Part shown: positions 5,679 through 5,694 of the stretch, in pieces
How positions within the stretch are numbered: the stretch's first letter is position 1
How the letters are laid out: the number at the start of each line of letters is the position of its first letter
Assembly (NCBI GenBank): GCA_036159995.1
Contig: JAYYEI010000081.1
Span: 1-5,694 of the forward strand
Length of the DNA stretch: 5,694 nucleotides
Origin: UBA8752 sp036159995
Lineage (GTDB): Bacteria; Bacteroidota; Bacteroidia; Flavobacteriales_D; Sanyastnellaceae
Reading direction: 5' to 3'
Translations under genes and position numbers: made by a program
The notes under the pieces: model-generated
The model's database searches: none
Told to the model about the DNA's origin: nothing
What the model saw: the letters and a program-made list of their open reading frames with translations, nothing else

Positions 5679-5694
5679 AAAAGGCGCCTTCGGG
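5679..5694 (+). terminator. probable terminator, left arm only, cut by the window edge
   Basis: AAAAGGCGCC (5679-5688) followed by TTCGGG starts 24 bases after the stop codon of the last lipoprotein gene. The layout is typical of the left arm and TTCG loop of an intrinsic terminator whose right arm (GGCGCCTTTT) would lie just beyond the window. AAGGCGCCTT (5681-5690) is also a palindrome by itself. Confidence 0.45.

Noticed and set aside
1..5694. CRISPR array, insertion sequence or prophage element
   Set aside because: No regularly spaced direct repeats, transposase, integrase or terminal inverted repeats were seen.

Overview
The window reads as chromosomal DNA from a GC-rich (roughly 60% by eye) member of the Bacteroidota, most likely a Flavobacteriales-type bacterium. 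The reasons are: a saccharopine-dehydrogenase-family enzyme of the form I associate with that phylum; the start of a protein that resembles the N-terminal extension of Bacteroidota IspH; starts without Shine-Dalgarno sequences; and three lipoproteins in a row. No 16S or other phylogenetic marker is present, so this placement is an inference.

Left half, minus strand (1-2170). Reading right to left, there is a saccharopine dehydrogenase-like oxidoreductase (2170-821), then a small secreted protein of unknown function (821-348) whose ATG shares one base with the enzyme's stop codon (TGATG). After a 249-bp gap rich in hairpins comes the first 32 codons of a gene cut by the window edge (98-1), probably ispH of the non-mevalonate isoprenoid pathway. 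The gap carries an intrinsic-terminator-like hairpin that points the wrong way for these genes. It may belong to a small structured RNA on the plus strand.

Right half, plus strand (2171-5694). A 121-bp divergent intergenic region leads into a three-gene envelope lipoprotein locus. The first gene (2292-3656) encodes a lipoprotein with TPR-like helices and a CsgG/LpoB/FlgO-like domain. It overlaps by 4 bp (ATGA) a second lipoprotein (3653-5026) with an LPP20 domain, a beta-rich middle and an alpha/beta C-terminal domain. After 55 bp comes a third, small lipoprotein with an LPP20-like domain (5082-5654), probably followed by a terminator that the window edge cuts. The set of folds recalls the FlgO/FlgP/FlgT lipoproteins of Vibrio and the CsgG and LpoB outer-membrane lipoproteins. 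No flagellar, curli or peptidoglycan-synthase gene lies in the window, so the function is open.

The most notable regulatory signal is a shared 9-mer, TTGGCACGA, found just upstream of both lipoprotein transcription units (2223 and 5032). It aligns with the -24 half of the sigma-54 consensus, and the second copy also keeps the invariant -12 GC at correct spacing. This suggests that the envelope-lipoprotein locus may form a small RpoN-dependent regulon.
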